Below are positions 33,429-42,033 of a stretch of 64,000 nucleotides of DNA, piece by piece. The notes under the pieces were generated by a model that worked only from the letters and a program-made list of their open reading frames with translations, did no database searches and was not told the DNA's origin. The position numbers were made by a program, and so were the translations under genes. The stretch is taken from positions 7,750,001 through 7,814,000 of the forward strand of contig NZ_CP109427.1 of the NCBI RefSeq assembly GCF_036250695.1. Reading direction: 5' to 3'. The stretch's first letter is position 1; each line of letters starts with the position of its first letter. This DNA is from Streptomyces sp. NBC_01497 (GTDB lineage Bacteria > Actinomycetota > Actinomycetes > Streptomycetales > Streptomycetaceae).

Positions 33429-33675
33429 GATCAGCCCTTTCCCCTGCTCTGCGCAATTCCGGGAAGAATGATCAGAATCCACCGGCGCGTTCCGTTACGC
33501 GGTGGACAGCCGTGGGCTCGGCTGGAGCGCTGCCGCAACGGCAGATCCACGCGCACGTCTCGACGTGCTCGTTCGCGTCCAGGGGCCGTCGGAACGGCAT
33601 CTGACAATGAATCGGGTGGTGGCCCCTACGGAGGGTGTCGTCGATTCCGTTTCTGCATAGGCAACTTGAGGAACA

Positions 33676-33704
33676 AGGATCACTTCCGTTCACTTCTGTG
33701 TCAA
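33676..33704 (-). promoter_or_regulatory. Candidate promoter of the NRPS operon
   Basis: On the minus strand a perfect TTGACA (33704-33699) is followed after 17 bases by GATCCT (33681-33676), a weak -10. The spacer contains two direct GAAGTGA repeats. This would give a leader of about 240 bases before the TTG start, or 190 before the GTG. Confidence 0.3.
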
Positions 33705-34012
33705 TGGCAGGCCTTCCCGGGGGAAGGCGCCCGGGGGGCGGTGGGGGTGCGTTCGCGAAACGTCCGCGGAGGCGCCCGGCGAGCGGGCACGACCGGAAGG
33801 TGATCTCCGCGCCGACAGTCCCCGCCACGGCTCCCGCGGCGCGGCCCGGCGCGCCTGTCCGCCTGACGTCATCGCCGGGGCCCGGCGCCGCAGCACGGCG
33901 GGTCGAGGGACCGGCCGGGGGCGGGGCCCGACCACGTGCCCGGGCCACGACCACCGGCACCCGGGCGCCGGCGCCGGCGTCAATGTCAGTGCCGGCTGGC
34001 ATGCTGCGAGAC
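33705..34012. other. Intergenic interval between divergent genes
   Basis: A GC-rich interval separating the NRPS operon from a small plus-strand gene. The frames crossing it are low-complexity Pro/Arg/Gly/Ala. No regulator gene and no operator of clear symmetry is seen here, so pathway-specific control of the NRPS operon is not encoded next to it. Confidence 0.55.
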
Positions 34013-34291
34013 ATGTACGAGCCGATGCCGAGACCGATACCGCGCCGCGTGTACGGGGCGGATCACGACGACCCCGACCCCGGTCCCCGCCGAGGTCGTT
34101 CCTACCGCGAACTGGTCGGCGGGCCGCTGGACGGCCTGCTGCTGGACGTGACGGACTGGAGCGGGGACGCGCTCGCCGAGGGAGCGGCACTGCCCACGGA
34201 GATCGGGGCGTACGGTGCCGGCGGACGGGCCCTGTACCGGCCGCGTCCGGGCGAGCCCGGGAAGTGGGACTGGACCGGCGACGCCCCCTGA
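34013..34291 (+). CDS. Small conserved hypothetical protein (ELVGGPLDG type)
   Basis: A 92-residue protein with the core YRELVGGPLDGLLLDVTDW and the ending GGRALYRPRPGEPGKWDWTGDAP. Small Streptomyces proteins with an ELVGGPLDGLLLD core and an RALYxPxxGxPxxWxWxGD end are familiar to me as hypothetical proteins without a role. No signal or membrane helix. ATG 34013 is chosen; an in-frame ATG at 34001 would add four residues. It is divergent from the NRPS operon and probably unrelated. Confidence 0.7.
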   Translation: MYEPMPRPIPRRVYGADHDDPDPGPRRGRSYRELVGGPLDGLLLDVTDWSGDALAEGAALPTEIGAYGAGGRALYRPRPGEPGKWDWTGDAP

Positions 34292-34638
34292 CCGCGGTGC
34301 CGGGAGCCGGACGAGGGCGATCGGGGACCTGCCGCAACGGGTCTGCGGACCGCTGGACGGGATCGCGTATGCGAACGGGGACCCGTCCCTGCCGTCGATC
34401 GCGCACCCGACCCGGGCGGGGCGCGGCGCGGCGCGGGACACCGGAGTGCGGCGACGGTGGGAGGCGGGTCGGCGTGCGTTCACCGACACGGGACGCCGCC
34501 GAGGCGTCGCCGGGTGGGCAAGCGGCTGCCTGAGCAGCGCCGGCGCCGGGGGCCGCGGATCCTGGTCCGCGGCCCCCGCGCCGAGCGGTGACGTCCTCTG
34601 GGTGTGGCGCGAGCGCACGCCGAAGGACGTTCCCGACC

Positions 34639-34694
34639 GGCGGCCCGGCGGCCCGGCGGCCCGGCGGCCCGGCGGCCCGGTGGCCCGGCGGCCC
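34639..34694. repeat. Seven copies of an 8-bp GGCGGCCC repeat
   Basis: GGCGGCCC is repeated seven times, with one base changed in copy six (GGTGGCCC), inside the 473-base gap 34292-34764 that otherwise has no supported gene. The unit length is not a multiple of three. Each unit contains the palindrome GGCC. Confidence 0.85.
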
Positions 34695-34764
34695 GGTGAG
34701 CTGGTGAGTCGGGGAGCCGTGACTCAGCGGTCCAGCCGCTCAGCCGCTCGCCGAGATCGGCAGC

Positions 34765-35322
34765 TCAGCCGTTCAAAGGCACCGTGCGGGCGACCGCCGT
34801 GGCGTCCAGGTCACCGTTGTCGACCCACTGGTCGAACTTCAGCGTCTTGTGTGTGGTCGACGCCGGCGGCGTGACCTCCAGGTATGTGGCGTGCGTGGCG
34901 CCGGAGGTGCCGGTGTTCGCGTGGGACCAGGCTATGACGGCCTGCGCGCTCTGGCCGGACTCCAGATCCACGACCTTCTTGCCGGGGTTCTTCGCGTACC
35001 ACGTGCTTCCCCAGGTCACCTTGGAGGCGAGCACCTTGTGCTGCGCGTTCTCCAGGCCGAGGCCGGGGTAGCCCAGCAGTGCGCAGGTGCCGCTGCCGGT
35101 GTTCTTGAACTGGACCACGGAGCCCTCGTGCATCATGCCCCCGGCCAGGGAGGTGTGCAGGGACACCTGGAGGGCGGAGACCGAGCACGTCGGGACCTTC
35201 GCCGTGTGTGCCGTGGCGGGTGCTGCTTGTGCGACCCCCACCGCCGCCGTACCCGCCAGCGCAACGGCCGCCAGTGCCACGGTCACTGTCCTGCCCTTGC
35301 CCCACCGCTGGTTGTTCGTCAT
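34765..35322 (-). CDS. Secreted DUF4232-type protein
   Basis: A 185-residue exported protein with a signal peptide (residues 1-33, basic then hydrophobic, ending AQAAPA). The mature part is a beta sandwich of the DUF4232 type: TCSVSALQVSLH, HEGSVVQFKNTGSGTCALLGYPGL, then LESGQSAQAVIAWSHAN and YLEVTPP. Two Cys (TCSV and TCALL) are placed to form the usual disulfide. Function of the family is unknown; it is common among Streptomyces secreted proteins and lipoproteins. The ATG at 35322 follows GGAAAGG by eight bases; an in-frame ATG at 35352 would put residues ahead of the signal. Confidence 0.88.
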   Translation of the reverse strand: MTNNQRWGKGRTVTVALAAVALAGTAAVGVAQAAPATAHTAKVPTCSVSALQVSLHTSLAGGMMHEGSVVQFKNTGSGTCALLGYPGLGLENAQHKVLASKVTWGSTWYAKNPGKKVVDLESGQSAQAVIAWSHANTGTSGATHATYLEVTPPASTTHKTLKFDQWVDNGDLDATAVARTVPLNG

Positions 35323-35600
35323 GTCGTTCACCTTTCCGTTGAAGCCGTACACGCAGTCCGATGCGGGGCTCGGCGGAAAAGTTCACACGTTCGGAGTCTT
35401 TCTTTTCGCGAACCTCGGGGCGTGACATGCCCGTACGTTCCGGATGCGCGTCACGCGGGGGCCGTGGCGTCAGGCGTAGCTGCGGTGGGCTTCCACCTGA
35501 CGGTGTGAGGTGGTGGTGCGGGTGGGGCGGTACCTGGCGGGGAGAGCGGGTGGTCCCTCCGCGCCCCGCGCGTGGCGCGGAGGGACCTGGAGCGTGTCGA

Positions 35601-36371
35601 TCAGCTGTGGTTCCAGGCGACGCTGAAGTTCTCGCTGCCCGAGAGGGACGACGTGGTCGCCTTGCGGGTACTGCCCGAAGCCATGTTCATCTGGTCGGGG
35701 CTGAACGAGCCGATCGGCTGGCCGTTGGCCGTCGCCCCGGTGAAGGAGGCGGTGCCGAAGTTGGACAGCGGCAGCACTCCGGTGGAGCTGGAGGGCGCCT
35801 CGGCGATGATCTCGGCGGACGCGAGTGACGCGGTGGTCGACTTCTTGGACGTGGTGTGCGTCCAGCCGCGCGTGGTGTCCGTCAGCTTCAGGGTGAAGGT
35901 GCCGCTCCCGTCGGTGCTCACGGTCGAGGTGAAGTGGTCGCCGGGACGTACCGTGTCCGCGTAGTTGACGGGGTACGCCGGGTACATCTCGTACCAGGAG
36001 GAGTAGACCGGGGAGCCGCCCGAGCAGTCCGCCTCGGTGCCGGTCTGCTCGACGGACTGGCTGCCGTCGCCGTCGATCCCGATCCAGAACGACGAGTACG
36101 TCGTCTTGCTTGTGCAGGACACGGTGGGCTGCACCCAGCTCGCGGAGACACTGGTGAATCTCGATCCGGTCGCGCTGTAGCCGGCCCAGTTCGTGCTGTC
36201 GCTGTGACGTATGCCGGACGCTGGGCCGACGACGCGGTGGTCCTGGACCGGCACGTTGCGCACGGAGGGAGCGGGCGCGGCGAACGCCTGCGGCAGCGAG
36301 AGGGCCGAGGCGGCGAGAACGGTTGCCGCGACTGCGGAGAGAGCGGCGACGGTGCGCTTGCTTGTCGACAT
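35601..36371 (-). CDS. Secreted G1-family glutamic endopeptidase
   Basis: A 256-residue exported protease of the eqolisin/G1 family. Residues 1-31 are a signal ending QAFAAP; the mature domain opens with the hallmark STNWAGYSATG (about 58-68). The catalytic Gln is expected in the IGIDGDGSQSVEQTGTEAD segment (about 97-115) and the catalytic Glu in SAEIIAEAPSSS (about 185-196). Strands rich in Thr and Ser fill the beta sandwich. G1 peptidases are acid-active and are well known from fungi, with bacterial members in actinomycetes. AAGAAGGGG precedes the ATG at 36371. It is monocistronic with a long upstream region. Confidence 0.92.
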   Translation of the reverse strand: MSTSKRTVAALSAVAATVLAASALSLPQAFAAPAPSVRNVPVQDHRVVGPASGIRHSDSTNWAGYSATGSRFTSVSASWVQPTVSCTSKTTYSSFWIGIDGDGSQSVEQTGTEADCSGGSPVYSSWYEMYPAYPVNYADTVRPGDHFTSTVSTDGSGTFTLKLTDTTRGWTHTTSKKSTTASLASAEIIAEAPSSSTGVLPLSNFGTASFTGATANGQPIGSFSPDQMNMASGSTRKATTSSLSGSENFSVAWNHS

Positions 36372-36835
36372 GTTGCCCCTTCTTCGTGGGGTGTGAGGGC
36401 AACGCGCGTCGGACCCCCGGTGCCGGCCGCCGACTCTATGCGCGTTGACATGGTTGACGATGCGCAGTCAATCGCCCGAATGTCGTGCCCGGGTCAAACG
36501 AAGGGCAAAGCTCCGGCCAATCAAGGCGAAGGGTTCGCCATGAACGGCCGTCAAATGACCAGTAACAGAGGCAAATCACAGGAGAGAGTGCCGTCACCTC
36601 GCATAAACGCCCCAGGGGGAACACACCGTCACCCGCGGAGCGGTCAGGGGAGAGGTGACGGCCCGTCCGCGACCCCGTTGAGGTCACCGCGAAGCCGGGC
36701 GAAGCGGGCATGGCACGGCAGGGACCCCCAGCCGCGCCCCACGGCGACCGGAGCACCCGCGGGAGCGCGGTCCCGGAGCCCCGCGGGAGCGCGAATCGGC
36801 GTGTCCGCCCTCGCGGCCGGGGCGACCTGAGCGCC
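36372..36835. other. Upstream region of the G1 peptidase gene
   Basis: No supported gene lies here. Near the peptidase start is a perfect dyad TTGAC-GATGCGCA-GTCAA at 36454-36471, and the stretch 36440-36600 is clearly AT-richer than its surroundings, as expected for promoter DNA. The dyad lies 83-100 bases before the peptidase ATG and could be an operator. Beyond 36600 the DNA becomes GC rich and then enters the 47-bp repeats. Confidence 0.45.
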
Positions 36836-37022
36836 GGCAACCGTCGTCGCCGCGGATCAGGCGCTGGACGGACGCTGGGCTGGCAACCGTCGTCGCCCGC
36901 GGATCGGGCGCTGGACGGACGCTGGGCTGGCAACCGTCGTCGCCCGCGGATCAGGCGCTGGACGGACGCTGGGCTGGCAACCGTCGTCGCCCGCGGATCG
37001 GGCGCCGGACGGACGCTGGGCA
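36836..37022. repeat. 47-bp tandem repeat, four copies
   Basis: Four head-to-tail copies occupy 36836-36881 (46 bases, one C lost), 36882-36928, 36929-36975 and 36976-37022. Each begins GGCAACCGTCGTCGCC and ends GGACGGACGCTGGGC. Copies differ at one alternating position (GATCAGG or GATCGGG) and near the end of copy four. The period is not a multiple of three, so it is noncoding. It sits in the 864-base gap between the peptidase and acylase genes. Confidence 0.92.
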
Positions 37023-37235
37023 CCGACGGTGGGCACCGACGAACCGCAGGCGTCAAGACCCGTGAGATCTCTGGCCCGTGGGATCCGTGACGTGCGCGAG
37101 GCGTCCGGCCGTACGGGTTCGCTCAGGCATCCGCCCCCCGAGGCCGAGCCCTTCGAGGGATGTGGTGGAGGCGGCGCTCCTCGCTCGGGGCGCGCCCCTT
37201 TCCGCTCGCCGCTGTGCCGGTGAACCGCCCGTGGA

Positions 37236-40200
37236 TCAGGCTCTGCCCGCCGTACGTACCCTGCCGGCGCTGCCCGGCGTCGTCGGCCCGGCTGCGGCGT
37301 CCGGGTCCCGCCCCTGGACCGTCCCGCCCTCTCCGGGCCGCGCGCTCGCCGCCTCGCGGCTCATCAGCAGCAGCCGGGCGCGCTTCTCGGGCAGGAAGAC
37401 GTCCGGCAGGTCCACCTCGGGCAGGACCACCTCGGGGCCCGGCTCGAACCCGCTGCGCACGAGGCGCGCCACAGCCTTGTCGTTCTCGATGTCCGGTTCC
37501 GTGACGATCCGGTGGTGCGCCGGATCGGCCAGGACGAAGTCGACGAACACGGAGATCAGCGCCGCGCTGAAGCCGCGCTCGGCGCGGCCCTCGGGCGGCG
37601 GGCCGATCAGCAGATGGATGCCCACGTCGCCCGGTTCGGCCTCGTAGCACGCGGAGACCCGGTCCGCGGCGGGCTCGTAGGTCTGCAGGAGCGCCACCGG
37701 GATCCCGTCGCGATGGACGAGATGGGCGTGGTGGGTCGTCAGGGTCGCCATGTGGGCGTAGATGTCACGGACGCCGTCGCGGGTCGTGCCGCGCATGCCC
37801 CAGAACCGTGCGCGCTCCTGGTCGACCCAGGAGTGGAGGAGGCCCGCGTCCCGCTCGGGGTCGACGGGCGCGACGCGGACGGTGCCGAATCCGGCGACCT
37901 CGCGCTCGTAAGGGCCACGCGGTCCTGCCGCAAACGTGAGGGGCACGGGTGGAGCGGGCGGGGTCACGCTGCTCTCCTTCGTCAGCAGGGCCCAGTCGGT
38001 GGTGACGGGGACGAGGTCGCCGCGCAGCCACAACGGCAGCTGGTCGCGGTGGTGTGCGCTGCCCGGCACGCCAGAGGTGCCGAACGGCACGATCCAGCGG
38101 CTGTCGTCGCGCCGGTGCAGATCCCAGACGTAACGGGCGGCCGGGCCGCGTGCGCTGAGGTCGGTGAGGCCGGGGACGCTGGAGGTGGACAGGACGCAGT
38201 CGTGGTCGCCCCCGAGCCCCGGCAGGTCCTTGTCTGTCACGTCCGGCAGCGCCTGCCAGCAGACGAGCCGGTGGGTGTCGCCCCAGAGCGGCTCCGAGGG
38301 TGTCTCCGCACCGTCAGCCGCTGCCGCCGAGCCGCCGATGTCCGACGGCGTGCCGGTGTGTCCGCCCGTGCCGCCGCTTGCGGCCACGGCCTCCAGCGCC
38401 TCGGCGACCAGCGCGGAACGGTCCCGCGGCGGCAGGAGATCGCTGGTCAGCAGCGACTCCAGGGCGTACGCGACGCGCGGCACGAGCTCCAGCCAGGGGG
38501 CGAACGGCTCGGGATACGTGGGGATGCCGGCCAGCGGCGCGAGGCGGGGGTGCGCGGCGACCCGCCGTACGACGTCCGCTCGCACCCGGGCGTAGGCGGC
38601 CGCTTTGCTGCTCCCGGCGTCCATTCTGCCGCCCCAGTCGAGGAGTTGGCCGCGCAGCGCGCTCGCCCCCTCGGAGAGCGCACGCGTCCCCGGCTCTGCC
38701 GCGTCGGGGTCCCTCGCGGTGGAGAGCGCGGCGACGGCGGTCAGCAGGGGAGCGGCCGAGGCCAGGAGTGTGTCGGTGTGGATCGCCGCCATGTGCTCCA
38801 CCGCCCAACCGCCGGCCGGTGTGTCCCGGAGCAGTTCACGGATCCGGCGGTCCCGGTGCGGTGCGGCGAACTCGATCCCCAACGGGGTCGCGATTCCCCG
38901 TGCGTTGGCCATGACGGCCGGACCGGTGACCGTTGCCCGTGGAGTCGGCTCCAGAGCGTCCCGCCACGCGTGGCGCGCGTCGTGGGCGACCACCACGCCG
39001 AGCCGCGCCGCCCGGTCGCGTACGGGGACGGCGCCCGCCACCCGGTGCAGGAGCCCGCCCGTCGTGTCCGCGGCCTGGACGACGTTGACGGGCTCGACCC
39101 AGTCGTCCAGCGCCCGGTCGACGTCGGCGACGCACCGGGCGCGCAGCAGGGCGGGCAGCGCGCGGAAACCGAGGTCCGCGCGGACGCGCGGCAGATGACG
39201 CAGGCTCACAGCTGTCGACTCCACCGGCCCGTCCGGGTGCGCGCGGGCGGGCCCGTCGGAGTGCGCGACGCCCGGTCCCTCCGGACGCGCGAAGGCGCGT
39301 CCATCCGGAGAGGCGAGGTCCGGTCCGTCCGGGCTGTCCGGTCCGCTCGGTCGGTTCGCTCCCTGAGGTCGGTCCGGTCCCTCGGGTCCGTCCGGCCCGC
39401 CGCGACGATTGTCCGCAGGCGCGTCCAGGATCACCGGACCGCGCTCCGTCTCCACCACGTCGACCTCCACCGGCGCGGCTCCGGCCACCTCGATCACCTC
39501 GGTGTGGCAGTGCGCCGGGGTCCAGCCGTCGGGTCCGAGGGCCTGGACACCCGTGGGGCCGCCGTGTCGCAGGCGCTCGCGGTACAGGTCCTGGTAGTCC
39601 GCCATCGAGTTGGTGATCGACCAGGCGACGGAGCCGGTGTGAGCGAAGTGCGCGATCCCCGGCACGCCCGGCACGGCGAGGCCCACCACGTCGTACTCGG
39701 GGCAGGCGAGCCGCACCTGCTGGTAGACACCGGGTGCCTCGATGAACCGGTGCGGGTCGCCGGCGAGCAGGGCGGAGCCCGTCGCCGTACGGTCGCCCGG
39801 CACCAGCCAGCCGTTGCTGCCGGCCGTTCCGGGCCCGTCCGTCGCGAACAGCGTGACGGCGTCCTCGCCCAGCCGCCCGGCGGCCTCGGTGCGCCAGAGC
39901 TTGGCGGGAAAGCCGGCGAACAGGATGTGGGCGGACAGCCAGATCCCGAGGGGCGTCCAGGGGTGCCAGCGCCCCGGCTCCAGTGCGACCGAGGCGAACT
40001 CCGGTGTGGCGCGGGCGCCTTCCGCCAGCCCGGCGTTGACGCCCGCCGCGTAGGCGCTGACCCACGCGGCCGTGTCCTGATCGAGTGCGGCGAAGCACCG
40101 GCGTGCGGTTTCGGCCAGCCGCGCACGCCGAACGAAACGGTCCCACGCGACGGCGGACGGTCCGAGGAACGAGGCGGACGTCCCCTCCACGCGATGCCGC

Positions 40201-40325
40201 TCGACCTCCAGTTGCCAGGCCCGGTCGCGAGCGGTCACCAGCCCCTGGCCGTGCGCGAGCGACTCGTGGCTCTCCGCCCGGACATGGGGCACACCCCAGG
40301 TGTCGCGCCAGAACTCGGTCTCCAT
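37236..40325 (-). CDS. Penicillin-acylase family / siderophore-type GNAT fusion
   Basis: A 1029-residue two-domain protein. Residues 1 to about 800 are an Ntn-hydrolase of the penicillin acylase family: WGVPHVRAESHESLAHGQG at the start, AGSNGWLV near residue 169 with the Ser that would become the N-terminal nucleophile, and LVVSTSSVPGLTD-like late segments. Residues about 310-370 are a low-complexity Gly-Pro-Asp-rich insertion. Residues about 815-1005 are a GNAT acyltransferase of the IucB/AlcB/DesC-like siderophore type (WVDQERARFWGM, GIHLLIGPP, FVDFVLADPAHHRIVTEPDIEN, GFEPGPEVVLPE). No signal peptide is seen, so it is probably cytosolic. An iron box lies 20-38 bases before the ATG. Likely role: acylation or deacylation in siderophore metabolism during iron starvation. 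The linked pathway is not in this window. Confidence 0.9.
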   Translation of the reverse strand: METEFWRDTWGVPHVRAESHESLAHGQGLVTARDRAWQLEVERHRVEGTSASFLGPSAVAWDRFVRRARLAETARRCFAALDQDTAAWVSAYAAGVNAGLAEGARATPEFASVALEPGRWHPWTPLGIWLSAHILFAGFPAKLWRTEAAGRLGEDAVTLFATDGPGTAGSNGWLVPGDRTATGSALLAGDPHRFIEAPGVYQQVRLACPEYDVVGLAVPGVPGIAHFAHTGSVAWSITNSMADYQDLYRERLRHGGPTGVQALGPDGWTPAHCHTEVIEVAGAAPVEVDVVETERGPVILDAPADNRRGGPDGPEGPDRPQGANRPSGPDSPDGPDLASPDGRAFARPEGPGVAHSDGPARAHPDGPVESTAVSLRHLPRVRADLGFRALPALLRARCVADVDRALDDWVEPVNVVQAADTTGGLLHRVAGAVPVRDRAARLGVVVAHDARHAWRDALEPTPRATVTGPAVMANARGIATPLGIEFAAPHRDRRIRELLRDTPAGGWAVEHMAAIHTDTLLASAAPLLTAVAALSTARDPDAAEPGTRALSEGASALRGQLLDWGGRMDAGSSKAAAYARVRADVVRRVAAHPRLAPLAGIPTYPEPFAPWLELVPRVAYALESLLTSDLLPPRDRSALVAEALEAVAASGGTGGHTGTPSDIGGSAAAADGAETPSEPLWGDTHRLVCWQALPDVTDKDLPGLGGDHDCVLSTSSVPGLTDLSARGPAARYVWDLHRRDDSRWIVPFGTSGVPGSAHHRDQLPLWLRGDLVPVTTDWALLTKESSVTPPAPPVPLTFAAGPRGPYEREVAGFGTVRVAPVDPERDAGLLHSWVDQERARFWGMRGTTRDGVRDIYAHMATLTTHHAHLVHRDGIPVALLQTYEPAADRVSACYEAEPGDVGIHLLIGPPPEGRAERGFSAALISVFVDFVLADPAHHRIVTEPDIENDKAVARLVRSGFEPGPEVVLPEVDLPDVFLPEKRARLLLMSREAASARPGEGGTVQGRDPDAAAGPTTPGSAGRVRTAGRA

Positions 40326-40344
40326 GTCCCCCGCCTCGATAGTA

Positions 40345-40363
40345 TTAGGTTAGCCTAACCTTA
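40345..40363. promoter_or_regulatory. DmdR1/IdeR iron box
   Basis: TTAGGTTAGCCTAACCTTA is an almost perfect match to the actinobacterial iron box TTAGGTTAGGCTAACCTAA. It lies 20 bases upstream of the acylase-acetyltransferase ATG on the minus strand, where a repressor would block transcription when iron is plentiful. No second copy was seen elsewhere in the window. Confidence 0.92.
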
Positions 40364-40513
40364 ATCTTTCGGGCTTTCGGCGGGAGGGTGTTTGCCCGGG
40401 GACGCGGCCGGGAGGGAGCGCCGGCGACGCTCACGCGGGGCAGGGACTCCACCCGCCCCCGTGGGGGAGCGCGGCGCGGGAGCCCGTGCGCAGGGAGCCG
40501 CGGTGGCCCCGGC

Positions 40514-41623
40514 TCAGCACGCGGGGCGGTGGCGCAGGGCGACGAGCGCCTGGTCGTCGTGGACCCGGCCCCGGGTGTACTGCGTGACGTCCCGCAGCAG
40601 CAGGTCCAGGAGCGCGCCCGGTGAGGGAGCCCCGCCGGTGGAGTGATGCTGACGGCCCCACAGGTGTTCGAGCCGGGAGCCGGGATCGTAGAAGACGCCC
40701 TCCCGGTCGCGCGCCTCGGTACAGCCGTCCGTGAGGAGTACCAGCGTCGATCCGGGCGGGAAGTCGAAGACGTCGACGGGGGCGTCCCATCGTCCGAGGC
40801 TCATCATGCCCAGCGGGGGAGCCTCCTGCGAGGGGTCGAGGGCCGTTGCGCGGCCGTCCACGCTCAGCAGCACCGGGGCGGGGTGGCCACGGTTCAGGAT
40901 CCGCACCTGGGCGAGGTCCTGGCTGAACTCGGCGATCAACGCGGTGGTGAAGCCCTCCGACTCCTCCTGCCCGTGGCGGCGCAGACCTTCCCGCAGCAGC
41001 GCCTCGTCCAGTGACTGCGCGAGAGAGGCCAGATCACCGGCCTGGTCCGCGGCGAAGCGGAAGGCGCCGATGTCGACGCTGACGGCCGAGACCGCGTCCA
41101 GGCCCTTGCCCCGTACGTCCCCGATCATCGCGCGCACGCCGTGCGGCGTCCGCTGGACGACGTAGAGGTCTCCGCCGATGAGCGCCTCCCGGTCGGCGGG
41201 TGTGTAGCGGGCGGCGATGTGCAGGGCCCCCAGGTGTTCGGGCGGTGTGGGCAGGACCGCCTTCTGGGCGACGGCCGCGGTGTGGCGCGCGGCGCGGGTG
41301 GTGCTGTTCTGGTCGCTCCGCGAGCGGTTCAGCATGACGGCCAGGGCGGTCACGGCGGCGAGCGAGAACTGGTTGGAGAGTCCACGCTGCCAGCCGAGCG
41401 TTCCCTCGATGTCGGCCAGCGCGGCATGCACGCCCATGGCCACCACCCCGACCGCGGTGATCGCCCACGGCCCCAGCGTGGTCACCGCGGCGACCGGTGC
41501 CACGGCGAGCAGTGACGCCGAGGCCACCGGCGTGAACATGTCCGCCAGGACCGCCACCACGATGACGATGCCCGGGATCGCCGCCCCTGCCCATTGACGT
41601 GCTCTGGTTCTCACCTGCCTCAC
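40514..41623 (-). CDS. Membrane-bound SpoIIE/RsbU-type PP2C phosphatase
   Basis: About 369 residues. Residues about 10-95 contain three to four hydrophobic helices (AIPGIVIVVAVLADMF, SLLAVAPVAAVTTLGPWAITAV, LAAVTALAVML). The cytoplasmic part from about 125 on is a PP2C-like serine/threonine phosphatase: LIGGDLYVVQ, IGDVRGKGLDAV with the metal-binding Asp, FTTALIAEF, ILNRGHPAPVLLS, LLTDGCTEARD and DDQALVALR. Such enzymes reverse phosphorylation of anti-sigma antagonists or related switches. The frame is open to 42016 but that part translates a hexamer repeat, so I start at GTG 41623 (GGAAGG upstream) or GTG 41614. No partner kinase or antagonist gene is adjacent. Confidence 0.9.
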   Translation of the reverse strand: MRQVRTRARQWAGAAIPGIVIVVAVLADMFTPVASASLLAVAPVAAVTTLGPWAITAVGVVAMGVHAALADIEGTLGWQRGLSNQFSLAAVTALAVMLNRSRSDQNSTTRAARHTAAVAQKAVLPTPPEHLGALHIAARYTPADREALIGGDLYVVQRTPHGVRAMIGDVRGKGLDAVSAVSVDIGAFRFAADQAGDLASLAQSLDEALLREGLRRHGQEESEGFTTALIAEFSQDLAQVRILNRGHPAPVLLSVDGRATALDPSQEAPPLGMMSLGRWDAPVDVFDFPPGSTLVLLTDGCTEARDREGVFYDPGSRLEHLWGRQHHSTGGAPSPGALLDLLLRDVTQYTRGRVHDDQALVALRHRPAC

Positions 41624-41927
41624 TCTGCCTTCCCCGGTATGGCCCTCGCGGGTAGGCGGCGGGTGTTTCGCGCAGACGGCGAGGGCGCGCGGGTCGCGCA
41701 TGTGGCGTCGGCGGACCTCGTTCCGGGGGGCGTACGGCACTGCGTCTGGCCGCCGCTCGAAGTCCGCTTCCCATGTGTGCCATCGTCCCGCGCCGTTGAA
41801 AGCGGCACGGCCCGTCCGGAGTGCCCCGCCGGCACGGTCGTGGCGGGCCGCCTTGGTGGACACCCTTCGGACCTTCTGACGGGCTCGGGAGGGCGTCGAA
41901 CGCATGCGTGCCGCCCCGGGACCATGG

Positions 41928-42033
41928 GACACGGACACGGACACGGACACGGACACGGACACGGACGCGGATACGTGCACGGACACGGATACGGACACGT
42001 ACACGGCCACGGACACGGATGCGGATGCGGATG
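41928..42033. repeat. Hexanucleotide (GGACAC) repeat tract
   Basis: About 17-18 consecutive hexamers, first perfect GGACAC units (41928 to about 41965) and then drifting to GGATAC, GTGCAC, GGCCAC and GGATGC. The period of six keeps all six reading frames open, which creates artificial His-Gly, Thr-Asp or Val-Ser repeat frames. It lies in the 500-base gap 41624-42123 between the phosphatase and TetR genes; the rest of that gap has no supported gene. Confidence 0.92.

Noticed and set aside
36836..37022. The 47-bp repeats as a CRISPR array.
   Set aside because: The copies are adjacent and whole-unit identical, with no unique spacers, and no cas genes are nearby.
37512..40358. A long plus-strand frame of about 950 codons opposite the acylase fusion.
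   Set aside because: It has no recognisable motifs and mirrors the clear acylase and GNAT domains.
41624..42016. An N-terminal extension of the PP2C phosphatase with Val-Ser repeats.
   Set aside because: It is the same hexamer tract read on the other strand. The membrane domain starts properly from the GTG codons at 41623/41614.
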